The notes beneath the pieces were generated by a model. The model was not told the DNA's origin. It was given only the letters and a program-made list of their open reading frames with translations, and ran no database searches. DNA of 64,000 nucleotides. Source: UBA5189 sp040389445. GTDB taxonomy: Bacteria; Chloroflexota; Limnocylindria; Limnocylindrales; CSP1-4. This document shows positions 50,400 to 58,215 of this stretch, in pieces (within the stretch, counting starts at the first letter, position 1; the number at the start of each line of letters is the position of its first letter). A program made the translations under genes and the position numbers. Location: assembly GCA_040389445.1 (NCBI GenBank), contig JAZJZX010000022.1, positions 1 through 64,000 on the forward strand, in the 5' to 3' direction.

Positions 50400-52055
50400 G
50401 TGCGGACCCCCATCGCGCTGTTCGTGCTTGCCCTGCTGGTCCGCCTAGCGCTGATCGCGATCTACCCGGACGCCGCCTACCCGGATTCGTACTACTACGC
50501 GGATGTCGCCCGGGCGCTGGCCGCCGGTCGCGGACTCAGCGTGGACTTCATCTGGATCTTTGCCGAGGTCGGCAACCGCATCCCGGATGTCGCGACGCTC
50601 CCGGTGCCGTCGAATGCGCACTGGCTGCCGCTGGCGAGCCTGGTGCAGGTGCCGTTCATCGTGCTCCTCGGGCCGACGGCGCTCGCGTCGGCGCTGCCGC
50701 TCGCGATCATCGGGTCACTCGCCGCCCCGCTCACGTGGGTGATCGCCCGCGATGCTCGCGCCGAGCCGCTCGTGGCGGTCACGGCGGGCGTTCTGTCGGC
50801 GGTGCCGGCGGCGGCCACTGTATTCATGGCCCAGCCCGAGAACTTCGCGATCATGCATCCGCTCGTCGCCGCAGCGATCTGGCTCACGGCACGCGGCCTC
50901 AAGGGCGACAACCGGGCCTACGCCTTCGCCGGCCTGCTTGCCGGTCTGGCGTCCCTCGGTCGCAACGACGGGGTCTTCCTCGGCGCGGCCATCGGCCTCG
51001 TCTGGATCGTGGATCGCTGGCGCTGGATGCGCGGCCGACGGGGCAGCGGGAGCTGGGTACACGTGGAGGACCGCCGGCCGATCGCGTTGTGGGCCGCGGT
51101 CGGGTGCCTCGCGCTTTTCCTCCTGGTCATGGGTCCCTGGTGGGTTCGCCAGCTGGCCGTGTTCGGTTCCATCTCCCCCACGAGTTCCAGCGGCGCGGCG
51201 CTCTGGATCCGCTCGATCAGTGAGTGGAACTCCATCACCGCCCAGCCCAGCCTGCAGCAGTTCCTGGACCAGGGCTGGGGCGCGATCATCGCGAGCCGGC
51301 TCGACGGATTGTGGTCTGCCATCGGGAACTTCGTGGTCGTCATCGGCTCCGTGGTGCTGGTGCCGTTCATGCTGGTGGGTGCGCTCGGACGGGCTCGATC
51401 GCGCGATTTCGGCCCGTGGTTCCTCTTCACCGGGATCGTCTTCCTGTCCGCCACGGTCCTCTACCCGCTGCACGTCCCGGGCGGCGCGTTCATCCACTCG
51501 GCCATCGGCCTCGCTCCCCACGCGGCGATCCTGGCCATGGAAGGCGTGCTGCTGCTGGTCCGCTTCATCGCCTCGAAACGCCGATCCTGGGATGAGCGCT
51601 CCGCGAGCGTCGTCATGGCCTGGGGCGTGGCTGGCCTCGTGATGGTGACCGCGGTGGTCTTCGCCCAGCCCGTCCTCAGGCGCTGGGATGAGACGCGCCA
51701 GCCACGGATCCAGCTGGCCGCCGCGCTGGATCGAATGGCGGTGCCGGCCACGGATCGACTCATGACGATCGATGCCGCCGGGTTCAAGTACTGGACGGGC
51801 CGGCCCGGCGTCGTGAGCCCGGACGATCCGATCGAGACGATCGAGGCCGTGGCGCGCGCCTACGACATCCGCTGGCTCGTCATCGAGAGCGACGACGCGG
51901 CGCGCGCCCTGGCCCCGGTCCTGCGCGGCGAGCTCCGCCCGTCGTGGATTGGTGCTGCGACCTTCAGCGTGACCGACGGAACGGCAATTCCGCGCCTTGC
52001 GCTCTATCCCGTTTGCACGCGCGCCGGTGATTCACGGTGTGGAGCGGAAGGGTGA
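50400..52055 (+). CDS. GT39-like membrane glycosyltransferase
   Basis: 551 residues, about twelve helices and a soluble C-terminal domain. After helix 1 comes AAYPDSYYYADVARALAAGRGLSVDFIW, the acidic loop of GT-C enzymes such as PMT/ArnT. AQPENFAIMHPLVAAAIWL and LASLGRNDGVFLGAAIG are the later conserved blocks. GTG 50400 is preferred over ATG 50382 because of the leaderless -10 between them. The next gene is a paralogue. Confidence 0.8.
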   Translation: MRTPIALFVLALLVRLALIAIYPDAAYPDSYYYADVARALAAGRGLSVDFIWIFAEVGNRIPDVATLPVPSNAHWLPLASLVQVPFIVLLGPTALASALPLAIIGSLAAPLTWVIARDARAEPLVAVTAGVLSAVPAAATVFMAQPENFAIMHPLVAAAIWLTARGLKGDNRAYAFAGLLAGLASLGRNDGVFLGAAIGLVWIVDRWRWMRGRRGSGSWVHVEDRRPIALWAAVGCLALFLLVMGPWWVRQLAVFGSISPTSSSGAALWIRSISEWNSITAQPSLQQFLDQGWGAIIASRLDGLWSAIGNFVVVIGSVVLVPFMLVGALGRARSRDFGPWFLFTGIVFLSATVLYPLHVPGGAFIHSAIGLAPHAAILAMEGVLLLVRFIASKRRSWDERSASVVMAWGVAGLVMVTAVVFAQPVLRRWDETRQPRIQLAAALDRMAVPATDRLMTIDAAGFKYWTGRPGVVSPDDPIETIEAVARAYDIRWLVIESDDAARALAPVLRGELRPSWIGAATFSVTDGTAIPRLALYPVCTRAGDSRCGAEG

Positions 52056-52080
52056 CGGCCATGACATCCCGGGTCGCTCG

Positions 52081-53709
52081 ATGACCCGTCGCGAAGCCTG
52101 GCTGTCCGTCCTGCTCGTGGCCGTCGCGGCGCTCGTGGTCCGGACCTGGGCCGCCACCGTGATCACCTTCCCGCGACCGGAGGACACGGCCTACTACGTG
52201 GGTGTGGCCCGCAATCTCGTGGACGGCCGCGGCCTCGTCACGAATGCCATCTGGAGCTTCGGCACGCCGCCCCTGGCGTTTCCTCGACCGGCATTCGAGG
52301 TGTGGCTCCCGCTGCCGTCCTTCCTCGCCTCGATCCCGATGGCCATCCTCGGCACGTCCTTCGCCGCGGCCCAGTGGTCGTCCATCGTCGTGGGCACGCT
52401 GGTCGCCGTGCTGGCATGGCGGCTGGCGGCCGACGTCGCCGCGGAGCGCGACCTGCCGGGTGGGCGTGCCCGAACGCTCGCCCTGGGTACCGGTCTCACG
52501 GCGGCGGTGTTCCTGCCCCTCGTCCTCCATTCCGTCCTCCCGGATTCGACGATGCCGTTTGGGGCACTCGTGCTCATCGTCTGCCTGCTCGCGGGTCGGA
52601 TTGCACGCGATCCGCGAGGTGCGCGCATCGTCGATGGACGCCTGGTGGCCCTCGGACTTGGACTGGGACTCGCGGCGCTCACGAGAAACGAGGCCGTGTG
52701 GCTGGCTCTCGGTTGGGCGCTCGTGGCTCGGGGGATCGCACGGAACGCGGGAACGGGCACCGTGGGCTGGGTCAGGCTCGTGGTCGGCGCCGGGCTCCCG
52801 GCCCTCATCGTGTTCGCGCCCTGGGCGATCCGCGATTGGGCCGTCTTCGGCAGTCCGTTTCCCGGCCAGGCGCTGTCCAACGCGCTCTCGCTGAAGGGGA
52901 CCGACGTCTTCGCCTGGAGCCAGACGCCCAGCGTCGAGCGATACCTGGCGGCGGGCCTGCCGACCCTCGTGGGGCTCCGGTGGACCGGCTTTTTCCACAA
53001 CCTCGTCAACGTGCTCCTGCTGCCCGGGATCCCGGTGGCGGCGATCGGCATTGCCGCGCTCCCGTGGGCGGCTCGAGGAGCGGCTCTCCGCCTGGTGGCG
53101 ACGTTCTCCCTGCTGACCTTCGCCTCCACCACCCTGGTCTTCCCGGTGGCGACGACCTGGGGCACCTTCCTCCACGCGTCGGCGGCGGTCCAGGTCCTGC
53201 TGATCATCTCCGCGCTGGTCGGCCTGGACGGGCTCATCGTCGCGGTGGGTCGGCGACGCGGGTGGACGCGTCCCGCAGCGTGGCTCGGACCGTTCCTCAG
53301 CATGGGCGCCGGGGTCCTGTTCAGCGTGGCCGCCCTGCCCGCCTTCGGGCGGGACGGCAACGTCGTTCGCGACCAGTACGCGGCGCTGCCGGCGGCACTT
53401 GCGGCGGCGGGCGTACCGATCGCCCCGAGCGCCGGCCCGGTGATCACGCGCTTTCCGATCTGGCTGGCCGAGACGACCGGTGTACGGACCCTGGCCCTCC
53501 CCGACGAGTCGCCGGCCGCCGTGCTGGACCTCGCCCGGGCCTTCCCCGGGACGACGCTCGTGATCCTGGGTGCCGCCGATGACGGGCTCTGGCCGGAAAT
53601 TGCGGGCACGGATCCCGTCGGCATCCGTTGCTTCCAGCCGGTGACGCTGACCGACCCGGGGTCCGGCGTGCTCGCCGACATCCGGGTCTTCCGCATCGTG
53701 TGCCCGTGA
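52081..53709 (+). CDS. GT39-like membrane glycosyltransferase, paralogue of the preceding gene
   Basis: 542 residues with the same plan: PEDTAYYVGVARNLVDGRGLVTNAIW after helix 1, LVLHSVLPDSTMPFGALVLIV and LAALTRNEAVWLALGWAL matching the neighbour's LASLGRNDGVFLG. A soluble C-terminal domain ends FRIVCP. It starts 25 bp after the preceding stop, so the two are co-transcribed, probably a tandem duplication that has diverged. Confidence 0.8.
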   Translation: MTRREAWLSVLLVAVAALVVRTWAATVITFPRPEDTAYYVGVARNLVDGRGLVTNAIWSFGTPPLAFPRPAFEVWLPLPSFLASIPMAILGTSFAAAQWSSIVVGTLVAVLAWRLAADVAAERDLPGGRARTLALGTGLTAAVFLPLVLHSVLPDSTMPFGALVLIVCLLAGRIARDPRGARIVDGRLVALGLGLGLAALTRNEAVWLALGWALVARGIARNAGTGTVGWVRLVVGAGLPALIVFAPWAIRDWAVFGSPFPGQALSNALSLKGTDVFAWSQTPSVERYLAAGLPTLVGLRWTGFFHNLVNVLLLPGIPVAAIGIAALPWAARGAALRLVATFSLLTFASTTLVFPVATTWGTFLHASAAVQVLLIISALVGLDGLIVAVGRRRGWTRPAAWLGPFLSMGAGVLFSVAALPAFGRDGNVVRDQYAALPAALAAAGVPIAPSAGPVITRFPIWLAETTGVRTLALPDESPAAVLDLARAFPGTTLVILGAADDGLWPEIAGTDPVGIRCFQPVTLTDPGSGVLADIRVFRIVCP

Positions 53710-53750
53710 CGGATGTCGAACCGCGATATCGGTGGAGGGTGCCGAATCCG

Positions 53751-53756
53751 TATACT
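53751..53756 (+). promoter_or_regulatory. leaderless -10 box (TATACT) of the kinase gene
   Basis: TATACT ends 8 bases before the ATG at 53765. Confidence 0.6.
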
Positions 53757-53764
53757 CGCGGCTC

Positions 53765-54508
53765 ATGACTGGCCTCGCCAAGACCGATGCACCCGGAGAT
53801 CGAGCGCCAGAAGCGGCGCGCTCGGAGAAGCCCGAGCGTCAGTCGTCCCTCGAGATCCAGCGGCGGGTCGTGGAGGCCCAGGAGGCCGAGCGATCGAGGC
53901 TCGCTCGCGAGATCCACGATGGCCCGGCCCAGGCCCTTTCGAATGCCATTCTCCAGATCGAGATCGTCGAACGCCTCATGGCCCGCGATCCGGCCCTGGC
54001 GGGCGCCGAGCTGCGACTCCTGCGCGACGTGCTCCGCCGCGAGCTCGGGGACGTGCGGTCGTATATCACCCAGCTGCGCCCGCCGATCCTGAGCGACCTG
54101 GGCCTCGCCGGTGCCATCCGCGACACCGCCGAACACGTCGGCGGGATCCTGGGCCTGCCGATCACGGTGGATCTGGATCCGTTGGTTGATACCCTGCCCG
54201 GATCCGCCGACATGGTGGTGCTGCGGGTCATCCAGGAGGCCCTCCAGAATGTGCGCAAGCACGCGCACGCGACACGGGTCACCATCCGGGCAGCACGCGA
54301 GGACGACGACGTCGTCGTCGAGATTCGGGACGACGGCCGTGGTTTCAACACATCAGGCATGGAAACGACCAGCCCGCGGTCGTTCGGAATCCAATTCATG
54401 CGGGAACGCGCGGAATCGATCGGCGCGCGATTGGAAGTACGATCTCAGCCGGGTGACGGCACCGGAGTGCGTCTTGTCATCCCGGGCGGAGAAGAGGAGA
54501 CCACATGA
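53765..54508 (+). CDS. cytoplasmic sensor histidine kinase (HisKA_3 type)
   Basis: 247 residues without membrane segments or a sensor domain: a HisKA_3 domain with LAREIHDGPAQALSNAILQIE (phosphoacceptor His) and a full HATPase with RVIQEALQNVRKHAHAT, RDDGRGFN and GIQFMRERAE. Its stop overlaps the next gene (ATGA). It resembles DegS-type soluble kinases. Position before the Flp/Tad genes suggests control of pilus expression; this is inference. Confidence 0.9.
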   Translation: MTGLAKTDAPGDRAPEAARSEKPERQSSLEIQRRVVEAQEAERSRLAREIHDGPAQALSNAILQIEIVERLMARDPALAGAELRLLRDVLRRELGDVRSYITQLRPPILSDLGLAGAIRDTAEHVGGILGLPITVDLDPLVDTLPGSADMVVLRVIQEALQNVRKHAHATRVTIRAAREDDDVVVEIRDDGRGFNTSGMETTSPRSFGIQFMRERAESIGARLEVRSQPGDGTGVRLVIPGGEEETT

Positions 54509-55236
54509 GCGCGATGGAGTACAGCGGCCCGGAACGCCGTCGGCGCCCCGGTGAAGAGCGGACGCGGATCCTCATCGTGGACGACCACGTGCTCTTCCGC
54601 GTGGGCATCGCCCAGATTCTCTCCCGGGAGGGAGATCTGGAGGTGGTCGGGGAAGCCGAAGATGCCCGCAGCGCCATGGAGGCCGCACTCGACACGTCGC
54701 CCAGCATCATCCTGATGGACCTCTCGCTGCCCGCTCCCGGCGGGATCGAGACCACCCAGCGGATCAAGCGCGAACTTCCGTCCGTGTCGATCATCGTGCT
54801 GGCGGCCCAGGAGGACGAGGACGCGCTGTTCGATGCGATCAAGGCCGGGGCCGCGGCATTCATCCTCAAGGACATCAGCCCGGATGATCTGATCAACGTG
54901 ATCCGTCGCGTCGCCAACGGCGAGTACCTCATCAACGACACGGTCTTCGCCCAGCCCTCCGTGGCCTCCCGGGTCCTCAAGGAGTTCCGGGAGCTGGCCG
55001 TGTACGGTCAGGAGGCGCAGCCGATCTTCGCCCCGCTCTCTCCGCGCGAAGTCCAGATCCTGGACAACATCGCGCAGGGAATGACGAACAAACAGGTCGC
55101 CTACACCCTCACGATCAGCGAGCAGACCGTCAAGAACCACATGAGCTCGATCCTCCGCAAGCTTTCCGTCAACGACCGGACCCAGGCCGTCGTCTATGCG
55201 ATGCGCCAGGGCTGGATCAAGATGCCGGAGGATTGA
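54505..55236 (+). CDS. NarL/LuxR-family response regulator
   Basis: 243 residues. Receiver with ILIVDDHVLFRVGI, phosphoacceptor Asp in IILMDLSLPAPGG and Lys in FILKDISPDD; LuxR-type helix-turn-helix in LSPREVQILDNIAQGMTNKQVAYTLTISEQTVKNH. The N-terminal 20 residues (SGPERRRRPGEER) are an unusual basic extension. Coupled to the kinase upstream and 31 bp before the degenerate kinase gene. Confidence 0.92.
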   Translation: MSAMEYSGPERRRRPGEERTRILIVDDHVLFRVGIAQILSREGDLEVVGEAEDARSAMEAALDTSPSIILMDLSLPAPGGIETTQRIKRELPSVSIIVLAAQEDEDALFDAIKAGAAAFILKDISPDDLINVIRRVANGEYLINDTVFAQPSVASRVLKEFRELAVYGQEAQPIFAPLSPREVQILDNIAQGMTNKQVAYTLTISEQTVKNHMSSILRKLSVNDRTQAVVYAMRQGWIKMPED

Positions 55237-55267
55237 ACCTTCGCCCGGTGCCCCTGACGGCCCACCC

Positions 55268-56434
55268 ATGACGACGCAATCCGAGATCGCAGACCAGCTG
55301 CTGGCCGAGGCCGCCGCCCTTGATCGTGAGATCGAGGAGATCGACATGCTCGTCGCCCAGGCGAAGACCGAGGCCACGCGGCATGAGACACGCCGGCTGG
55401 CCGCCACCGACAGGCTCGCGACACTGACCTCCACGGCAACGGTGAAGGAAGTCGTGGACCTCGCCAACCAGGCGGTGATCCTGACTCGACGGGCGGCGCT
55501 CATGGACGCGCAACTGGAGATTCTGGAGGGCAAGAAGCGATCCGCCGCGCGCCTCAAGGAATCCATTCGTGCCGGAGCCGGGAAGGTGCAGTCCATCGGT
55601 GCCCGAGGTCCCAGCGGAGACGCCGGCGAGGCCGGCCCGGATTCGCCGGGCGAGGACGACATCGGCGAAATGCCGCCGGCTGTCTCCCGGCTGGTCCTCT
55701 CCGCCCAGGAGGACCTCCGCCGGGAGATCGCCCGGGCCATGCACGATGGGCCCGCCCAGAGCCTGACGAACATCGTGCTCCAGGCCGAGATCGTCGAACG
55801 CCTCGTCGGCAGGGACCCGAAGCTGGCGGCCGACGAGGTCCGCGAGCTGGTCGCCATGGTCCAGCAGACGCTCGAGGCCACCAAGACCTTCATCTTCGAC
55901 GTGCGGCCCATGGTCCTCGACGATCTGGGGCTCGTCCCCACGCTGCGGCGGTCCGCCCGTGACCGGGGACAGCGGGCCGGCATTGCGGTCGAGTTCGAAT
56001 CGGTCGGCCTGGATCGCCGCCTCCCAGCCGAGACCGAGAGCGGCGTGTTCCGGATCGCCGACGAGGCCCTGGCGGCCTACCTGGCCGTGAAACCGGACCG
56101 GGCCACGCTCGGCATCGACTGGGGTGAATCTCTGGTCCTCACGGTGCGCGCGGAGCGGGCACCGAAGACGGTGCAGGCGTCGGACCTCCCCGAGGACACC
56201 GAGGGCCTTCCCCCGGCGCTGGCCGAGATGGTGGCCGACCGTCGCAGGCAGCACGACACCAACGTCGAGCGCGCTCGAGTTGCGGCACAGGTCAAACTGC
56301 CGGCTCGGCTGGTGCGAGAGCTGAAGCAGCGAGCCGCCACCCTCGGCATCGAACTCGAGGTCCTCGAGGACGGCGGGTGTCTGCGTCTGTCGGCGCCCAT
56401 GGCCGACGCGCCGGCGATGCCCGAGCCCGCCTGA
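55268..56434 (+). CDS. histidine kinase-like protein with degenerate ATPase domain
   Basis: 388 residues. An N-terminal coiled coil (about 1-100) leads to a HisKA_3-like block IARAMHDGPAQSLTNIVLQAEIVERL that keeps the His, closely matching the kinase encoded upstream. The following HATPase region has lost the usual N box (here RIADEALAAYLAVKPDRATL instead of xxxQEALxNxxKHA) and I see no DxGxG or GxGL motifs. It therefore probably cannot bind ATP and may act as a phosphotransfer partner, scaffold or decoy for the upstream pair. ATG start; no clear ribosome site. Confidence 0.8.
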   Translation: MTTQSEIADQLLAEAAALDREIEEIDMLVAQAKTEATRHETRRLAATDRLATLTSTATVKEVVDLANQAVILTRRAALMDAQLEILEGKKRSAARLKESIRAGAGKVQSIGARGPSGDAGEAGPDSPGEDDIGEMPPAVSRLVLSAQEDLRREIARAMHDGPAQSLTNIVLQAEIVERLVGRDPKLAADEVRELVAMVQQTLEATKTFIFDVRPMVLDDLGLVPTLRRSARDRGQRAGIAVEFESVGLDRRLPAETESGVFRIADEALAAYLAVKPDRATLGIDWGESLVLTVRAERAPKTVQASDLPEDTEGLPPALAEMVADRRRQHDTNVERARVAAQVKLPARLVRELKQRAATLGIELEVLEDGGCLRLSAPMADAPAMPEPA

Positions 56435-56494
56435 ACGCCGCCCTGCGCACCAGGCACCTCCCGTTGTTGGGTAGTCCCATGACGATTGGTACGG

Positions 56495-56523
56495 TTGACA
56501 CGGCGCCGAACGGACCATATGTT
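56495..56523 (+). promoter_or_regulatory. flp promoter (TTGACA-N17-TATGTT)
   Basis: A consensus -35 TTGACA (56495-56500) and -10 TATGTT (56518-56523) with the ideal 17-bp spacer stand 55 bp before the first pilin gene. This is one of the strongest vegetative promoters in the window, fitting a major structural protein. Confidence 0.8.
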
Positions 56524-56577
56524 GAGCGCCGCCTCCGCTGGAGCGGGGAGCCTGAACGGGAAGGGGGTGTTCACACC

Positions 56578-56748
56578 ATGTCGTACTTCTCTGCACTTAT
56601 CGCTTCGTTCCGTCGGGATGAGGAAGGCCAGGGACTCGCGGAATACGCGCTGATCCTCGCTCTCATCGCGATCGTCGCGATCGTGGCCCTGCTCTTCCTG
56701 GGCGGCCAGATCAGCTCGATCCTCAGCACGGTCGGCTCGTCCGTCTAG
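56578..56748 (+). CDS. flp: Flp-type pilin 1
   Basis: 56 residues. A short leader ending EEGQG precedes LAEYALILALIAIVAIVALL, the Flp class III cleavage site and hydrophobic assembly helix with the conserved Glu-Tyr pair. It is the structural subunit of a Tad/Flp fibre used for adhesion. AAGGGGGT lies about 13 bases upstream of the ATG. The mature part is almost identical to pilin 2. Confidence 0.94.
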   Translation: MSYFSALIASFRRDEEGQGLAEYALILALIAIVAIVALLFLGGQISSILSTVGSSV

Positions 56749-56863
56749 GCAGTCGTTCCCGAACTTCTTCGTACGGACCGCCGTGTCCCGGGATCGGGGC
56801 CGGCGGTTCGACGTCTCGGGCGGGAGCAACCTCCAATCTGGACCGGAAGGAGGTGAACGCACC

Positions 56864-57040
56864 ATGCTCTCTACCTTGATCGGACGGGTCATCGCCATCG
56901 TCCGGGCCGAGGAAGAAGGCCAGGGACTCGCGGAATACGCACTCATCCTCGCTCTCATCGCCATCGTCGCCATCGTCGCCCTGCTCTTCCTGGGCGGACA
57001 GATCAGCTCGATCCTCAGCACGGTCGGCAACGCCATCTGA
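56864..57040 (+). CDS. flp: Flp-type pilin 2
   Basis: 58 residues. The leader (MLSTLIGRVIAIVRAEEEGQG) differs from pilin 1, but from the cleavage site onward the two are identical except for the last two or three residues (TVGNAI versus TVGSSV). Strong AAGGAGGTG ribosome site. A recent tandem duplication with selection on the mature pilin. Confidence 0.94.
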   Translation: MLSTLIGRVIAIVRAEEEGQGLAEYALILALIAIVAIVALLFLGGQISSILSTVGNAI

Positions 57041-57062
57041 AGCACCGTAGCGCTCGCAAGAG

Positions 57063-57093
57063 ACGACGGCCCGTCCCTCGGACGGGCCGTCGT
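57063..57093 (+). terminator. strong 14-bp hairpin after the pilin genes
   Basis: ACGACGGCCCGTCC (57063-57076) pairs perfectly with GGACGGGCCGTCGT (57080-57093) around the loop CTC. No T-run follows, so it may act as a terminator or as a 3' stabiliser that keeps pilin mRNA abundant relative to the export genes downstream. Confidence 0.75.
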
Positions 57094-57272
57094 GATTCAT
57101 CGGCCAGTTCTCCGGCCGAGGTCCCGTCAACCTTGCGGCCGACCTTGCGCCAAGCAGCAAATCCTGCCGGAACCTACCAGTAGTCCTAGCCCATTGGTAT
57201 AGTCGCGCGGCACCTGGGCGGTGCTAGAGTGGTGCCACCTGTCACACCGTCTACTCGGGGGAGGTTCGTTCC

Positions 57273-58175
57273 TTGAAGCGCTCAAATCGGCTGGTTCTGC
57301 TCATCGGTGTCTTCCTTGCCGCGCTGGCGTTCGTCTTCGTGGTCATCCTTCTCGGCAACGGGACCACCGGGACGAGTCCCAACGCCAGTGCGCCGCCCGC
57401 CAAGATCGCGACGGTCGTCGCCGCGCGCGATGTCGCCCTGGGCGTGACGATCACGAAGGACATGCTCAAGACGCAGGAATTCGCCCCGGACGTCCGCCTG
57501 CCGGGTGCCTTCGGGGACCCCAGCCAGGTCGTCGGCAGCGTCACCCGGGTGTCGATCAAGTCCGGCCAGCAGATCACGGCGGCCACCTTTGCCGAGCAGT
57601 CGGGCGCGAACCTCCAGGTCCCGGCCGGCTTCACCGCCATCGCGGTCCAGGTGGACCAGGTGTCCGGTGTCGGCACGCTGATCAAGACCGGTGACTACGT
57701 GGACATCGTGGCGGGCGTGAGCACGGGCGAGCAGAAGTTTCCGATCCTGCTGCCGGGTCCCGGCACCTGTGCCGTGCCGGCTTCCACCGACGGCCCCAAG
57801 CTCCCGGATGAGTGTTACGACCACACCAGCGTCAAGGTCCTGATCCAGGGCGTTCAGGTCATCACCACGCTGCTTCCACCGCCCCCGACCACGGAGACCG
57901 GTGCTCCGGCGCCTGCGAGCGGCACTTCGCTCAACGGCCAGCAGGAGATCGTGATCCTCGCGGTCACGCCCCAGCAGGTCGAGGTCATCAAGTTCGCGCA
58001 ACTGGATGGCAGCATCACCCTGGTGCTGCGCTCACCCGCGGACTTCGTGGACGAGAACGGGAACCCGATCGTCCCGGAGACGGTCGCCACCACCGGCGTC
58101 ATCCTCAAGACCCTCGTCGACGACTGGGGCGTCCTGCCGCCGAGCGTGATCTTCACCGTCATTCCGGCCCCGTAG
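57273..58175 (+). CDS. cpaB: Flp pilus assembly protein CpaB/RcpC
   Basis: 300 residues: one N-terminal membrane helix (LVLLIGVFLAALAFVFVVILL), a SAF domain (ATVVAARDVALGVTITKDML) and the RcpC domain (FTAIAVQVDQVSGVGTLIKTGDYVDIVAG). In Tad systems it stabilises the pilus channel. TTG start with GGGAGGT seven bases upstream. A TATAGT box (57198-57203) may start a second transcript here. Confidence 0.9.
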   Translation: MKRSNRLVLLIGVFLAALAFVFVVILLGNGTTGTSPNASAPPAKIATVVAARDVALGVTITKDMLKTQEFAPDVRLPGAFGDPSQVVGSVTRVSIKSGQQITAATFAEQSGANLQVPAGFTAIAVQVDQVSGVGTLIKTGDYVDIVAGVSTGEQKFPILLPGPGTCAVPASTDGPKLPDECYDHTSVKVLIQGVQVITTLLPPPPTTETGAPAPASGTSLNGQQEIVILAVTPQQVEVIKFAQLDGSITLVLRSPADFVDENGNPIVPETVATTGVILKTLVDDWGVLPPSVIFTVIPAP

Positions 58176-58215
58176 CCGGCCGTCGAATACACAGGCACGG
58201 GATAACCACCGAACC

